DNA of 64,000 nucleotides from Acidobacteriota bacterium (lineage in GTDB: Bacteria; Acidobacteriota; Terriglobia; Bryobacterales; Bryobacteraceae). The notes beneath the pieces were generated by a model that saw nothing but the letters and a program-made list of their open reading frames with translations, did not search any database and was not told where the DNA came from. Where the stretch lies: NCBI GenBank assembly GCA_026393985.1, contig JAPKZB010000088.1, positions 62,001-126,000 of the forward strand, written 5' to 3'. Positions 24,241 through 31,791 of the stretch are shown piece after piece; the stretch's first letter is position 1, and every line of letters starts with the position of its first letter. The translations under genes and the position numbers were made by a program.

Positions 24241-25056
24241 CTACGCTGCTTTCTCCACCGGCAGCTCCTCGTCAATCCGCGCCACCCTTACCGCCGTCGC
24301 AATCCCCAGTTTTTCTAGCAGCTTAATCTGCAAAAACGAAGGATCAAATTCGTACCACGCCAACCCGTGCCGCGCCGATACCGGATGCGCGTGGTGGTTG
24401 TTGTGCCAGCCCTCGCCAAACGTCATCAGTGCTACCCACCAGTTGTTCCGCGAATCGTCCCGCGTAGCAAACCGCCGCGCTCCCCACAGGTGCGTCGCCG
24501 AATTCACGAGCCACGTCGAGTGCAGGCCGACCGTCACCCGCACAACCGTGCCCCACAGCAGGAACGGCCAGCCGCCTATGGCAAACAGCAGCGCCGAAAG
24601 CACCACCAGTGGCAGCCAGTGCCAGTCGTTCAGCCAGACGTAGAACGGATCCTTTGCCAGATCCGGCGCGTACTTCGCCATCCGCTTCGTGTCAAAGTGA
24701 TCGGCCGGCCCCACCAGCATCCAGCCAATGTGCGCCCACCACGCTCCCTCCCGCGGCGAATGCGGATCGCCCGGCTGGTCGGACTTCTGATGGTGAATCC
24801 GGTGCGTCGCCACCCAGAAAATCGGCCCGCCTTCCAAGGTCAGCGCCCCGCACACCGCCAGAAAATGCTCCAGCCACAGCGGCACTTTGTAAGCCCGGTG
24901 CGTATGCAGCCGGTGGTATCCCATGCTGATGCCCAAGCCAATCGTCATCCAGTACAGAAAGGCCGCCACCCCGAGGGCGGCCCAGGTCAAGTGAAACAGC
25001 GCGGCAACGGCGCCAACATGCAGCACGATCAGGACGATAATCGTCGGCCAGTTCAT
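24241..25056 (-). CDS. Acyl-CoA/acyl-lipid fatty acid desaturase (271 aa)
   Basis: The three histidine boxes of membrane di-iron desaturases are present: HRLHTH (about 48-53), HRIHHQ (about 85-90) and HNNHH (about 218-222). They are separated by hydrophobic helices in the usual order. It introduces a double bond into fatty acyl chains (delta-9 type by similarity), adjusting membrane fluidity. The C-terminal tail (FLQIKLLEKLGIATAVR) is typical of the OLE1/stearoyl-CoA-like group. It lies 9 bp before a histidine kinase gene, which may link lipid state to signalling. Confidence 0.94.
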   Translation of the reverse strand: MNWPTIIVLIVLHVGAVAALFHLTWAALGVAAFLYWMTIGLGISMGYHRLHTHRAYKVPLWLEHFLAVCGALTLEGGPIFWVATHRIHHQKSDQPGDPHSPREGAWWAHIGWMLVGPADHFDTKRMAKYAPDLAKDPFYVWLNDWHWLPLVVLSALLFAIGGWPFLLWGTVVRVTVGLHSTWLVNSATHLWGARRFATRDDSRNNWWVALMTFGEGWHNNHHAHPVSARHGLAWYEFDPSFLQIKLLEKLGIATAVRVARIDEELPVEKAA

Positions 25057-25093
25057 ACCTACACGCTACCAGCGCCGCGCGCAAGTCTATGTA

Positions 25094-26119
25094 TTAGTTG
25101 TGTAATAGCTTCCGAAGGATCCCCACAGCCTCTTCGCACCCCGCGCGATCGACGTCGAAATGGGTCACCGCGCGCAGCCGGTTCGGCCCCATCGCGTTCA
25201 TCACCACGCCCGCCGCCAGCAGCTCCTGCGCCATCTGCGCGCCCGTCCGCCCCGTACCCGAGACGTCGAAGAACACGATGTTCGTCCCGGCATACGGTTC
25301 CACTGCGATCCCCGGCAACTCCGCCAGCGCCCCGGCCAGGTATGCCGCGTTCGCATGGTCCTCGCCCAGCCGCCCGCGCATCTGTTCAAGCGCAACCAGC
25401 CCCGCTGCCGCCAGTACGCCCGCCTGCCGCATGCCGCCGCCGAGGCGCTTCCGCAGCAGCCGCCCCTTGTCCATCTGCGCCTGCGTGCCGACCAGCATCG
25501 AGCCGGCCGGCGCGCCCAGCCCCTTCGAGAGACAAAACATCACCGTATCGGCGTACTGGGCAATCTCGGCCGGCGCTACGTTCAGCGCGGTGACGGCGTG
25601 GAAAAACCGCGCCCCGTCCATGTGTACCGCCAAGCCATAGCTCTCGGCCCCCCGCTTGATCTCGGCCAGCTGCTCCAGCGGATACACCGTCCCGCCCGAA
25701 ACGTTGTGCGTGTTCTCCACCGAAATCAGCCCCGTCGGCGCCGCGTGCGGCCCCACCGGGCGAATCTCCCGTTGAATCTCCTCCCAGCGCATCTGCCCCG
25801 TCGCCGTCGGAATCGCCCGCGCCAGACAGCCCGCAAACCAGGCCATCATCGAAAGCTCCCAATCGAGCACGTGCGACCGCGCTTCGCAGATCACCTCCTG
25901 CCCGTGCTGCGTGTGGACGGTCAGGCCAATCGTGTTCCCCATCGTTCCGGTCGGGACAAACAGGCCTGCCTCCTTACCCATCACCTGCGCCGCCAGCGCC
26001 TCCAGGCGGTTGACGGTAGGGTCTTCCTGATAAACGTCGTCGCCGACTTCGGCTTCGGCCATAGCCCGGCGCATGGCCGGCGTGGGTTTGGTGACTGTGT
26101 CACTCCGGAGATCAATCAT
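25094..26119 (-). CDS. ltaE: Low-specificity L-threonine aldolase (341 aa)
   Basis: The N-terminus [20 protein letters not shown] is the family hallmark. Further marks are [44 protein letters not shown] and [12 protein letters not shown] (PLP-contacting Asp). [15 protein letters not shown] holds the Lys that forms the Schiff base. It cleaves L-threonine or L-allo-threonine to glycine and acetaldehyde with PLP in the cytoplasm. Length is standard. The start overlaps the hemW stop as ATGA. Confidence 0.95.
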   Translation of the reverse strand: MIDLRSDTVTKPTPAMRRAMAEAEVGDDVYQEDPTVNRLEALAAQVMGKEAGLFVPTGTMGNTIGLTVHTQHGQEVICEARSHVLDWELSMMAWFAGCLARAIPTATGQMRWEEIQREIRPVGPHAAPTGLISVENTHNVSGGTVYPLEQLAEIKRGAESYGLAVHMDGARFFHAVTALNVAPAEIAQYADTVMFCLSKGLGAPAGSMLVGTQAQMDKGRLLRKRLGGGMRQAGVLAAAGLVALEQMRGRLGEDHANAAYLAGALAELPGIAVEPYAGTNIVFFDVSGTGRTGAQMAQELLAAGVVMNAMGPNRLRAVTHFDVDRAGCEEAVGILRKLLHN

Positions 26120-27186
26120 AAAAATTCCTGTAGTACATCATTAGAAACCAGCACGCCGCGCGCCGAAAGGCGCAGGCGGGCGCCGTCGCGCTCGAGCAGC
26201 CCGTCGCCCAAAAACCGCGCAATCGGCTCGGACCAGCGCGCCAGCTCAGCCGGCTGCGCCACAATCCCTTCGCTTAAGCGCAGACCAACAAAAAACCGTT
26301 CACTCGCCGGATCTGCCGCCGTCGCCTCCCGCCGGCCGGGCCCCTGCTCCACGTACGCCAGCGCCGTCTCCGGGTTCTGCCACCGCTCACCGCCCGCACT
26401 CGAATGCGCATCGGCGCCAAAGCCCAGATACTCCTCCAAGCGCCAATACTTCAGGTTGTGCCGCGACGGCCGGCCAAAATTCGAAACCTCGTACCGCGGC
26501 AGACCCATCTCCTCCAGCCGCTCAACGGCCCGCTCATACATCGCCGCAATCGCGTCATCGTCCGGAATGTCCCGCGCGCCATACTTCGGGCCGTTGTTCA
26601 GAATTTCCAGGCCCAGCCGCGAATCCTCATCCACTTCGAGCATGTACACCGAAGCGTGCGGCGGGCTCAGCCTTTCGATCCAGTCGAGCGAAACCTCCCA
26701 ACTCGCCGCCGTCTGCCCCGGCAGCCCGGCAATGAGGTCGAGGTTGACCTCCGGAATCCCCTCTTCGCGCAGCAGCGCCACATCGGCGGCGACCATCTCG
26801 GCCGTATGCTTACGGCCGGTCTTGCGCAACTCCCCGGCGACGAACGACTGCACGCCCAGGCTCACGCGGTTGATTCCCGCCTCGCGCCAGGCGGCCGCCT
26901 GCTCCCGCGTGAACGATCCCGGCGCGGCCTCCATCGTCGCCTCGGCCCACGGCCGGCCCGGAATGCGGCGCAGCAGTTCGCGCAGATCGTCAAGAGCAAT
27001 CTGACTCGGCGTGCCGCCGCCGAGATAAACGGTCTCCGGCGTCCACGGCCAGGCGGTCTCGTCGAGCTCCCGCCGCAATACCGCCTGATAGCGGTCTTCG
27101 AGTTCCCGCGGAAACACCCCGGAGGCGAAATTGCAATAGGTGCATTTCTGGGTGCAGAACGGAAACGAGAGATAGACGCCGGGCAT
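26116..27186 (-). CDS. hemW: HemW-type radical SAM haem chaperone (356 aa)
   Basis: The radical-SAM motif [10 protein letters not shown] (C-x3-C-x2-C, residues ~11-18) sits at the extreme N-terminus after [18 protein letters not shown] and RVSLGVQSF (GGTP and SAM-contacting strands) follow, with the C-terminal HemN-like wing ([17 protein letters not shown]). HemW proteins insert haem into target proteins and do not act as coproporphyrinogen oxidases; the GFGxxAHS end supports HemW. It abuts the frataxin gene without spacing (TAA then ATG). A haem-delivery gene near c-type cytochrome genes makes sense but may be coincidental. Confidence 0.92.
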   Translation of the reverse strand: MPGVYLSFPFCTQKCTYCNFASGVFPRELEDRYQAVLRRELDETAWPWTPETVYLGGGTPSQIALDDLRELLRRIPGRPWAEATMEAAPGSFTREQAAAWREAGINRVSLGVQSFVAGELRKTGRKHTAEMVAADVALLREEGIPEVNLDLIAGLPGQTAASWEVSLDWIERLSPPHASVYMLEVDEDSRLGLEILNNGPKYGARDIPDDDAIAAMYERAVERLEEMGLPRYEVSNFGRPSRHNLKYWRLEEYLGFGADAHSSAGGERWQNPETALAYVEQGPGRREATAADPASERFFVGLRLSEGIVAQPAELARWSEPIARFLGDGLLERDGARLRLSARGVLVSNDVLQEFL

Positions 27187-27519
27187 TTAGGCGAGGCTGA
27201 CCGTCTTCCCAAGATGCTCGCTGACGTGAGCCGCGATCAGCTCGGCGAGCGATTGGCCGGAAGCTGCCAGCACAAAAGCGCGGCGGGTGCCGTCCCAATC
27301 GAGCTTGAAACTCCGCGAGTGCGCCGAAACCCACACCTGCCGGACCGGCGTCTGCGGACTCACCACGAACTTAGCCCGCGGCTCGTCAAACTCGATGGTC
27401 AACGTGCCATTATTGAAGTCGGCCTCAAAGTCGTACTCGTCCGAGGCGGCCGCCAGCGCTTTGAACAGAGCCGTCATGGCGTCTTCGCATTTCAGGTGGA
27501 ACTCTTGTTCGTCGAGCAT
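27187..27519 (-). CDS. cyaY: Frataxin/CyaY-like iron-binding protein (110 aa)
   Basis: The short acidic N-terminus (MLDEQEFHLKCEDAMTALF) is a frataxin-type helix. The sheet carries FNNGTLTIEFDEP, VVSPQTPVRQVWVSAHSRS and FKLDW, which correspond to the CyaY core (NG-LTIxF, NxQxPxxQIWLAAxSGG, FxxDG). The C-terminal helix SLAELIAAHVSEHLG closes the domain. CyaY binds iron and modulates Fe-S cluster assembly. It directly precedes hemW, a radical-SAM Fe-S protein, in one transcript. Confidence 0.87.
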   Translation of the reverse strand: MLDEQEFHLKCEDAMTALFKALAAASDEYDFEADFNNGTLTIEFDEPRAKFVVSPQTPVRQVWVSAHSRSFKLDWDGTRRAFVLAASGQSLAELIAAHVSEHLGKTVSLA

Positions 27520-27531
27520 GAATCTTCACGG

Positions 27532-27553
27532 TATCAGAAAGCATCATCTGATA
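27532..27553. promoter_or_regulatory. Short inverted repeat between divergent cyaY and bshC, possible operator
   Basis: TATCAG (27532-27537) and CTGATA (27548-27553) are inverted copies around 10 nt in the 52-bp gap between the two divergent starts; a further TCTGAT follows at 27555-27560. Spacing of one helical turn fits a dimeric regulator, but the arms are short and could be chance. Confidence 0.3.
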
Positions 27554-27571
27554 GTCTGATCTTTTAAAAGG

Positions 27572-29104
27572 ATGACAACGACCTGTATCCGGCACACTGA
27601 GCTGCCGAACACTTCCCGGCTGTTCGCCGATCTGGTCTATCACTTTGACCGGGTATCGTCCTTTTACGCCCATGCGCCGTACGATCCGGCGTCGTTCGCG
27701 GCGGCGGCACGGCAGATTCAGTACCCGGCAGGGCGCCGTGCGGCCATGGTGGCTGCGCTGGCGGAGCAGAACCCCGGCAATCCGTCCCTCGAAATCATGG
27801 CGCGCGAAGGCGCCGTCGCTGTCGTCACCGGCCAGCAGGTGGGCCTGTTTGCGGGTCCTTGCTATTCGATCTTCAAGGCGCTGTCGGCCATCCGGCTGGC
27901 CGAAAACTTAACGGCGCAGGGCATTCCGGCCGTGCCCGTCTTTTGGCTCGCCACGGAGGATCATGACCTGGTCGAGATCAACCAGGCGTGGGTCTTCAAC
28001 GCGGCGCACGAGGTGGTGGGGCTGAAAACCGCGGCGGCGAATCCGCTCGGTGGACCGGTGGGGCCCATCCCGGTCGTTGACGCGCCGCTCGACGAGTTGG
28101 CCGCCGCCTTGGCCGGGCTGCCCTACGCCGATGAGGTGATGGCCATGGTCCGCGAATGTTACGCGCCCGGGGCCACGTTCGGCGGGGCCTTCCGCGCTTT
28201 GGCGCAGCGGCTGCTGGCCCGGTGGCCAATTCTGTTCCTCGATCCGCTCGCCCCTGCCATCCGGTCCATCGGCAGCAGTCTGCTTTTGATGGCAGTGGCC
28301 CAGGCGCCGGAGTTGAATGCCGCGCTGCTGGGACGCAACGCGGAACTCGCCGCGGCTGGCTATCATGCCCAGGTCCACGTCGAAGCCGGCAGCTCGCTCC
28401 TGTTCTCGCTCGAAGGCGGGAAGCGGTCGCCATGGACCGGAGAGCCCGTGCGCTCGGCCGATCTTTCGCCCAACGCCCTGCTGCGCCCCGTGTTGCAGGA
28501 CTACTTGCTGCCGACGGTGGCCTACTTCGGCGGCCCGGCCGAGCTGGCCTACTTCGCCCAATCGGAGGTGCTCTACTGGCAGCTACTCGGCCGCATGCCC
28601 GTCATGCTTCACCGCGCCGGCTTCACCCTGCTCGACGACCGCACGGCAAAAATCCTTGCCCGCTACGGACTCAGCGTGACGGATACCCTGATTCACGAAA
28701 CCGGCCTGCGGGAGCGCCTTGCCGCGAAACTCATCCCGCCTGGCATCACCGAGAAGGTCGCCGGCCTGCGCGCGAATCTGAGCCAGGAGGTGGAGACGCT
28801 CTTCGCCGAAGTCCGCGCCCTCGACCCCACGCTCGAAAAGGTCCTCGCCACAGGCCGGGCCAAGATGCTCTATCAACTCGAAAAGATGGAGCGCAAAACC
28901 GCCCGCCAGGCGCTGCGCCGCGACGAACAGGCCCAGCGGCAGGCCGCTTATCTGCACCACAGCCTCTACCCGCACCGCCACCTGCAGGAGCGCTTCTACA
29001 GCGTGCTGCCGTTCCTCGCTCAGCACGGCCCGGATCTGATCGAGCGGATCTACGCGCACGTCGAAGTCGGCTGCCCGGATCACCAGGTCCTTCCGATACA
29101 CTAG
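27572..29104 (+). CDS. bshC: Bacillithiol biosynthesis cysteine-adding enzyme BshC (510 aa)
   Basis: ATG 27572 follows an AAAAGG Shine-Dalgarno. Diagnostic blocks are VVTGQQVGLFAGPCYSIFK, VPVFWLATEDHDLVEINQ, TVAYFGGPAELAYFAQ and MPVMLHRAGFTLLD. A long coiled-coil (VETLFAEVRALDPTLEK and onward) and the C-terminal RFYSVLPFLAQHGPDLIE also fit. It is proposed to join cysteine to glucosaminyl-malate to give bacillithiol, the main low-molecular-weight thiol of Firmicutes, Deinococcus, Acidobacteria and some Bacteroidetes. No bshA or bshB is present in this window. Confidence 0.95.
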   Translation: MTTTCIRHTELPNTSRLFADLVYHFDRVSSFYAHAPYDPASFAAAARQIQYPAGRRAAMVAALAEQNPGNPSLEIMAREGAVAVVTGQQVGLFAGPCYSIFKALSAIRLAENLTAQGIPAVPVFWLATEDHDLVEINQAWVFNAAHEVVGLKTAAANPLGGPVGPIPVVDAPLDELAAALAGLPYADEVMAMVRECYAPGATFGGAFRALAQRLLARWPILFLDPLAPAIRSIGSSLLLMAVAQAPELNAALLGRNAELAAAGYHAQVHVEAGSSLLFSLEGGKRSPWTGEPVRSADLSPNALLRPVLQDYLLPTVAYFGGPAELAYFAQSEVLYWQLLGRMPVMLHRAGFTLLDDRTAKILARYGLSVTDTLIHETGLRERLAAKLIPPGITEKVAGLRANLSQEVETLFAEVRALDPTLEKVLATGRAKMLYQLEKMERKTARQALRRDEQAQRQAAYLHHSLYPHRHLQERFYSVLPFLAQHGPDLIERIYAHVEVGCPDHQVLPIH

Positions 29105-29108
29105 CGCC

Positions 29109-29876
29109 ATGCGCTTGAACCCTGTGAAGCAGGCCCTGCGGGCCGGCCAGACCGTCCTCGGCACCTCCTACGGACAGCTCCGCGACCCCGAGATCGCCCG
29201 CATTCTCAAAGCCGCCGGATTCGACTACGCCTATCTCGACGGCGAGCACGGCTGCTTCGGCATCGAAACCCAGCAGGACATCTGCCGCGTGGCCGCTCTG
29301 TGCGGCCTGACGATCTTTGCCCGCGTGGCCGACATGCAGTACGACCTGATTGCCCGCTCGCTCGATTGCGGTGCCGATGGCATTATCTTTCCGCGCGTTG
29401 AGTCGCCGGAGCTGCTCGCGCAGGCCGTCAGCTGGTGCAAGTTCCCGCCGGTGGGCATCCGCGGCTTCGGCCTCACCGCCATGCAGAACAACTACGAAAA
29501 CGTTACGATTCCCGAGGTGATGACGCACCGCAACGAAAACGGCATGGTGATTCTGCAGATTGAGACCAAGCGGGCTCTCGACGCCCGCGAGGAGCTGCTC
29601 GCGGTGCCGGGCATCGATGTCGTCATGGTCGGGCCGGTAGACCTATCGATCTCGCTCGGCGTGCCGGGCCAGTTCGATCACCCGGCGATGGAGGCCGCCT
29701 TCGAGGCGATCCGCGAGACGTGCGACGCCAAAGGCATCGCCCCGGGGCTGCAGGCCCGCAACCTCGCACTTTCGTCGAAATGGCGCAACCGGGGCTACCG
29801 CTTCCTCGGCACCGCCTCGGAGTGGTCCATGATGCTCGAGAAGGGCAAGGAGATCGTAGCCGCGCTACGAAATTAG
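29109..29876 (+). CDS. HpcH/HpaI-type class II aldolase (255 aa)
   Basis: The pattern is that of HpaI/2-keto-3-deoxy aldolases: LGTSYGQLRDPEIARIL, DYAYLDGEHGCFG, FARVADMQYDLIARSLDCGA, GIIFPRVESPELL, VGIRGFGL, QIETKRALDAREELLAV and VVMVGPVDLSISLG. The Glu and Asp metal ligands and the Arg are present. The reaction is retro-aldol cleavage of a 2-keto acid to pyruvate plus an aldehyde; the exact substrate is not readable. It begins 4 bp after bshC, so they share a transcript, which is unusual and may be only positional. Confidence 0.92.
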   Translation: MRLNPVKQALRAGQTVLGTSYGQLRDPEIARILKAAGFDYAYLDGEHGCFGIETQQDICRVAALCGLTIFARVADMQYDLIARSLDCGADGIIFPRVESPELLAQAVSWCKFPPVGIRGFGLTAMQNNYENVTIPEVMTHRNENGMVILQIETKRALDAREELLAVPGIDVVMVGPVDLSISLGVPGQFDHPAMEAAFEAIRETCDAKGIAPGLQARNLALSSKWRNRGYRFLGTASEWSMMLEKGKEIVAALRN

Positions 29877-29880
29877 TCGA

Positions 29881-29969
29881 TGGTGCCGAAGGTGGGAGTC
29901 GAACCCACATGGGGAGTGAACCCCGGCAGATTTTGAGTCTGCTGTGTATACCAGTTCCACCACTTCGGC
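29881..29969 (-). tRNA. tRNA-Leu (anticodon CAA)
   Basis: On the minus strand the acceptor stem GCCGAAG pairs with CTTCGGC and is followed by A and an encoded CCA. The anticodon arm is GCAGA-CTCAAAA-TCTGC, giving anticodon CAA (reads UUG). A long variable arm (GGGG...CCCC) shows the class II structure expected for leucine, and the T arm is GTGGG-TTCGACT-CCCAC. Length with CCA is 89 nt. Confidence 0.96.
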
Positions 29970-29994
29970 CCTGACCCTGTCAGTATAACAGCAG

Positions 29995-30438
29995 ATGGCT
30001 CCTTTGTTCGATAGTCAGGATCTGGTGAATCAACTCGCGCTCCTCGCCGAGCCCCGGCTGCGGCAACTGCTGCGCCTCGGCTCGGCCCGCCACGTCTACG
30101 ATCCCCACCCCGGCCTGCCCGGCTCGAAGTACTTTGCCGCAGAGGGCGAAGTCCTCCTCAGCGGCTTCGCGCGCGCCGTCGAGCCCTATCAGAACATCGA
30201 ACGCTTCCTGGCCCGCGAAAAGGCGATCTCCTTCCTCGTCGAACCAGGACTGCTGCCCATCGCCAAAGCCATCGCCACCGAAGCGCGCGGCCGCCGGCTC
30301 CTCGTCACCAGAAAGCCCGCGCCCCGGCCTACCGACCAGGGCGCCACCGCTCATCTTCCCGGCATCGGAGTCCGGCTTCTGCTCCACACCGGACCGGAAA
30401 CCACCCTGACCTGGGAGTGCCTCTACGGCGCTCTATAG
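29995..30438 (+). CDS. Unrecognised small protein (147 aa)
   Basis: ATG 29995 lies 25 bp beyond the tRNA gene. The product is soluble with mixed helices and strands (SQDLVNQLALLAEPRLRQLL, YFAAEGEVLLSGFARAVE, ARGRRLLVTRKPAPRP, GIGVRLLLHTGPETT). No signal peptide, membrane segment or known motif is visible. Its TAG and the TAG of the convergent DUF1552 gene share the palindrome CTATAG. Codon use is like its neighbours, so it is probably a real gene of unknown role. Confidence 0.65.
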   Translation: MAPLFDSQDLVNQLALLAEPRLRQLLRLGSARHVYDPHPGLPGSKYFAAEGEVLLSGFARAVEPYQNIERFLAREKAISFLVEPGLLPIAKAIATEARGRRLLVTRKPAPRPTDQGATAHLPGIGVRLLLHTGPETTLTWECLYGAL

Positions 30439-31791
30439 CTCCGTCAGGTGCTCCACCTTGCCGGTGGAGTCGCCAATCCGCTCCGGCTGTACCCCGACGT
30501 TATCCAGCATCGTCAGGAACAGGTTCGCCATCGGCGTGCCCTTCTTGAACCGCACGTGCTGTCCGCCGTGGATCTTGCCGCCGCCGCCGCCCGCCAGAAT
30601 CGTCGGCAGGTTCAGATGCTCGTGCTTGTTGCCGTCGCTGATGCTGCTGCCGTAAACCACCATCGAGTTGTCGAGCAGCGTTCCCTCGCCATCCTTGGCG
30701 CTCTTCAACTTGCCCAGGAACTGGCTGAACATCGCCACATGGTGCTGGTCGATCCGCTGCAGCCGGTCGATCTTCGACGGGTCGTTGAAGTGGTGCGAAA
30801 GTCCATGGTGCGCGTCCGGAACCCCGATCGAACGATAAGTCCGGTTGCCGCCCTCGCGCCCGATCATGAACGTCACAATCCGCGTCAAATCGGCCTGGAA
30901 CGCCACCGTCACCAGATCAAACATCAACTGAATATGCTCTTCAAACGTCGGCGGCACCCCCGACGGCCGGTCGAGCGCCGGAATCGAAGCCGCCCGTTCG
31001 TTCGGCTCCTCGCTCTTCTGAATCTTCCGCTCAATCTCGCGGACCGCCTCCATGTACTCGCCCAGCTTCCGCTTATCGGAGACCCCGAGCTGCATACCCA
31101 GGCGCGCGGCGTCCTCGCGGACGAAATCGAGAATGCTGCGGTCCTGCCGGGCCTGCGCGGCGCGCGCCGCCGGGTCGGTGGAGTCGCCGTCGCCAAACAG
31201 CCGTTCGAATACCGCGCGCGGATTGATCTCGGGCGGCATCGGCGTGCTCGGTGACCGCCACGAGACGGTATTGCTGTACGCGCAGCTATAGCCGCTGTCG
31301 CAGTTGCCCACCATCCGGGCGTCTTCGAGCGCAATTTCGAGCGAAGGCAGCAGCGTGCGCCCGCCCACCTCTTTGGCCGCCACCTGGTCTACTGAGACGC
31401 CGGCCTGGATGTCGGCCCCCTGCGTCTTCTTGGGATGCACCCCGGTCAGCCACGTGGCGCCCGCGCGGGCGTGGTCGCCTGCGCCGTCGCCGAGCGCCTG
31501 CCCGTTGTAGTGATCGAGGCCGGAGAGCACGAGCAGATCGTTGCGATAAGGCGCCAGCGACTGCAGGGTCTTGGTGAATTCAAACCCCTTGCCTTCGGCG
31601 CCCGGAGTCCAGTGGTTCATGATGATCCCGTTCGGCACGTAACAGAAAGCCATGCGCACGGCCGGCGCGGCTGCCGTGCGCGCCGCGTGGGTCAGCGCCG
31701 GCACCATCGCGTCGAAAAGAGGCAAACCGAGAGCGGCGCCAAACCCGCGCAGCATGGTGCGGCGATCGAGAGACTTTTTGGTGATGATCAT
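30433..31791 (-). CDS. DUF1552 family Tat-exported protein, copy 3 (452 aa)
   Basis: The Tat-like signal is DRRTMLRGFGAALGLPLFDAM. DUF1552 marks are RMAFCYVPNGIIMNHWTP, VSWRSPSTPMPPEINPRAVF, HHGLSHHFNDPSKID, MVVYGSSISDGNKHEHLNLP and the C-terminal NLFLTMLDNVGV. It is closest in layout to copy 1 (same MIITKK start) and is coupled by ATGA to the PSD1 gene upstream. Activity unknown. Confidence 0.93.
   Translation of the reverse strand: MIITKKSLDRRTMLRGFGAALGLPLFDAMVPALTHAARTAAAPAVRMAFCYVPNGIIMNHWTPGAEGKGFEFTKTLQSLAPYRNDLLVLSGLDHYNGQALGDGAGDHARAGATWLTGVHPKKTQGADIQAGVSVDQVAAKEVGGRTLLPSLEIALEDARMVGNCDSGYSCAYSNTVSWRSPSTPMPPEINPRAVFERLFGDGDSTDPAARAAQARQDRSILDFVREDAARLGMQLGVSDKRKLGEYMEAVREIERKIQKSEEPNERAASIPALDRPSGVPPTFEEHIQLMFDLVTVAFQADLTRIVTFMIGREGGNRTYRSIGVPDAHHGLSHHFNDPSKIDRLQRIDQHHVAMFSQFLGKLKSAKDGEGTLLDNSMVVYGSSISDGNKHEHLNLPTILAGGGGGKIHGGQHVRFKKGTPMANLFLTMLDNVGVQPERIGDSTGKVEHLTEL

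Noticed and set aside
29881..29969. tRNA-Leu as the attachment site of the integrase element
   Set aside because: The integrase is ~13 kb away with core genes in between, and no repeat of the tRNA 3' end was seen near it.
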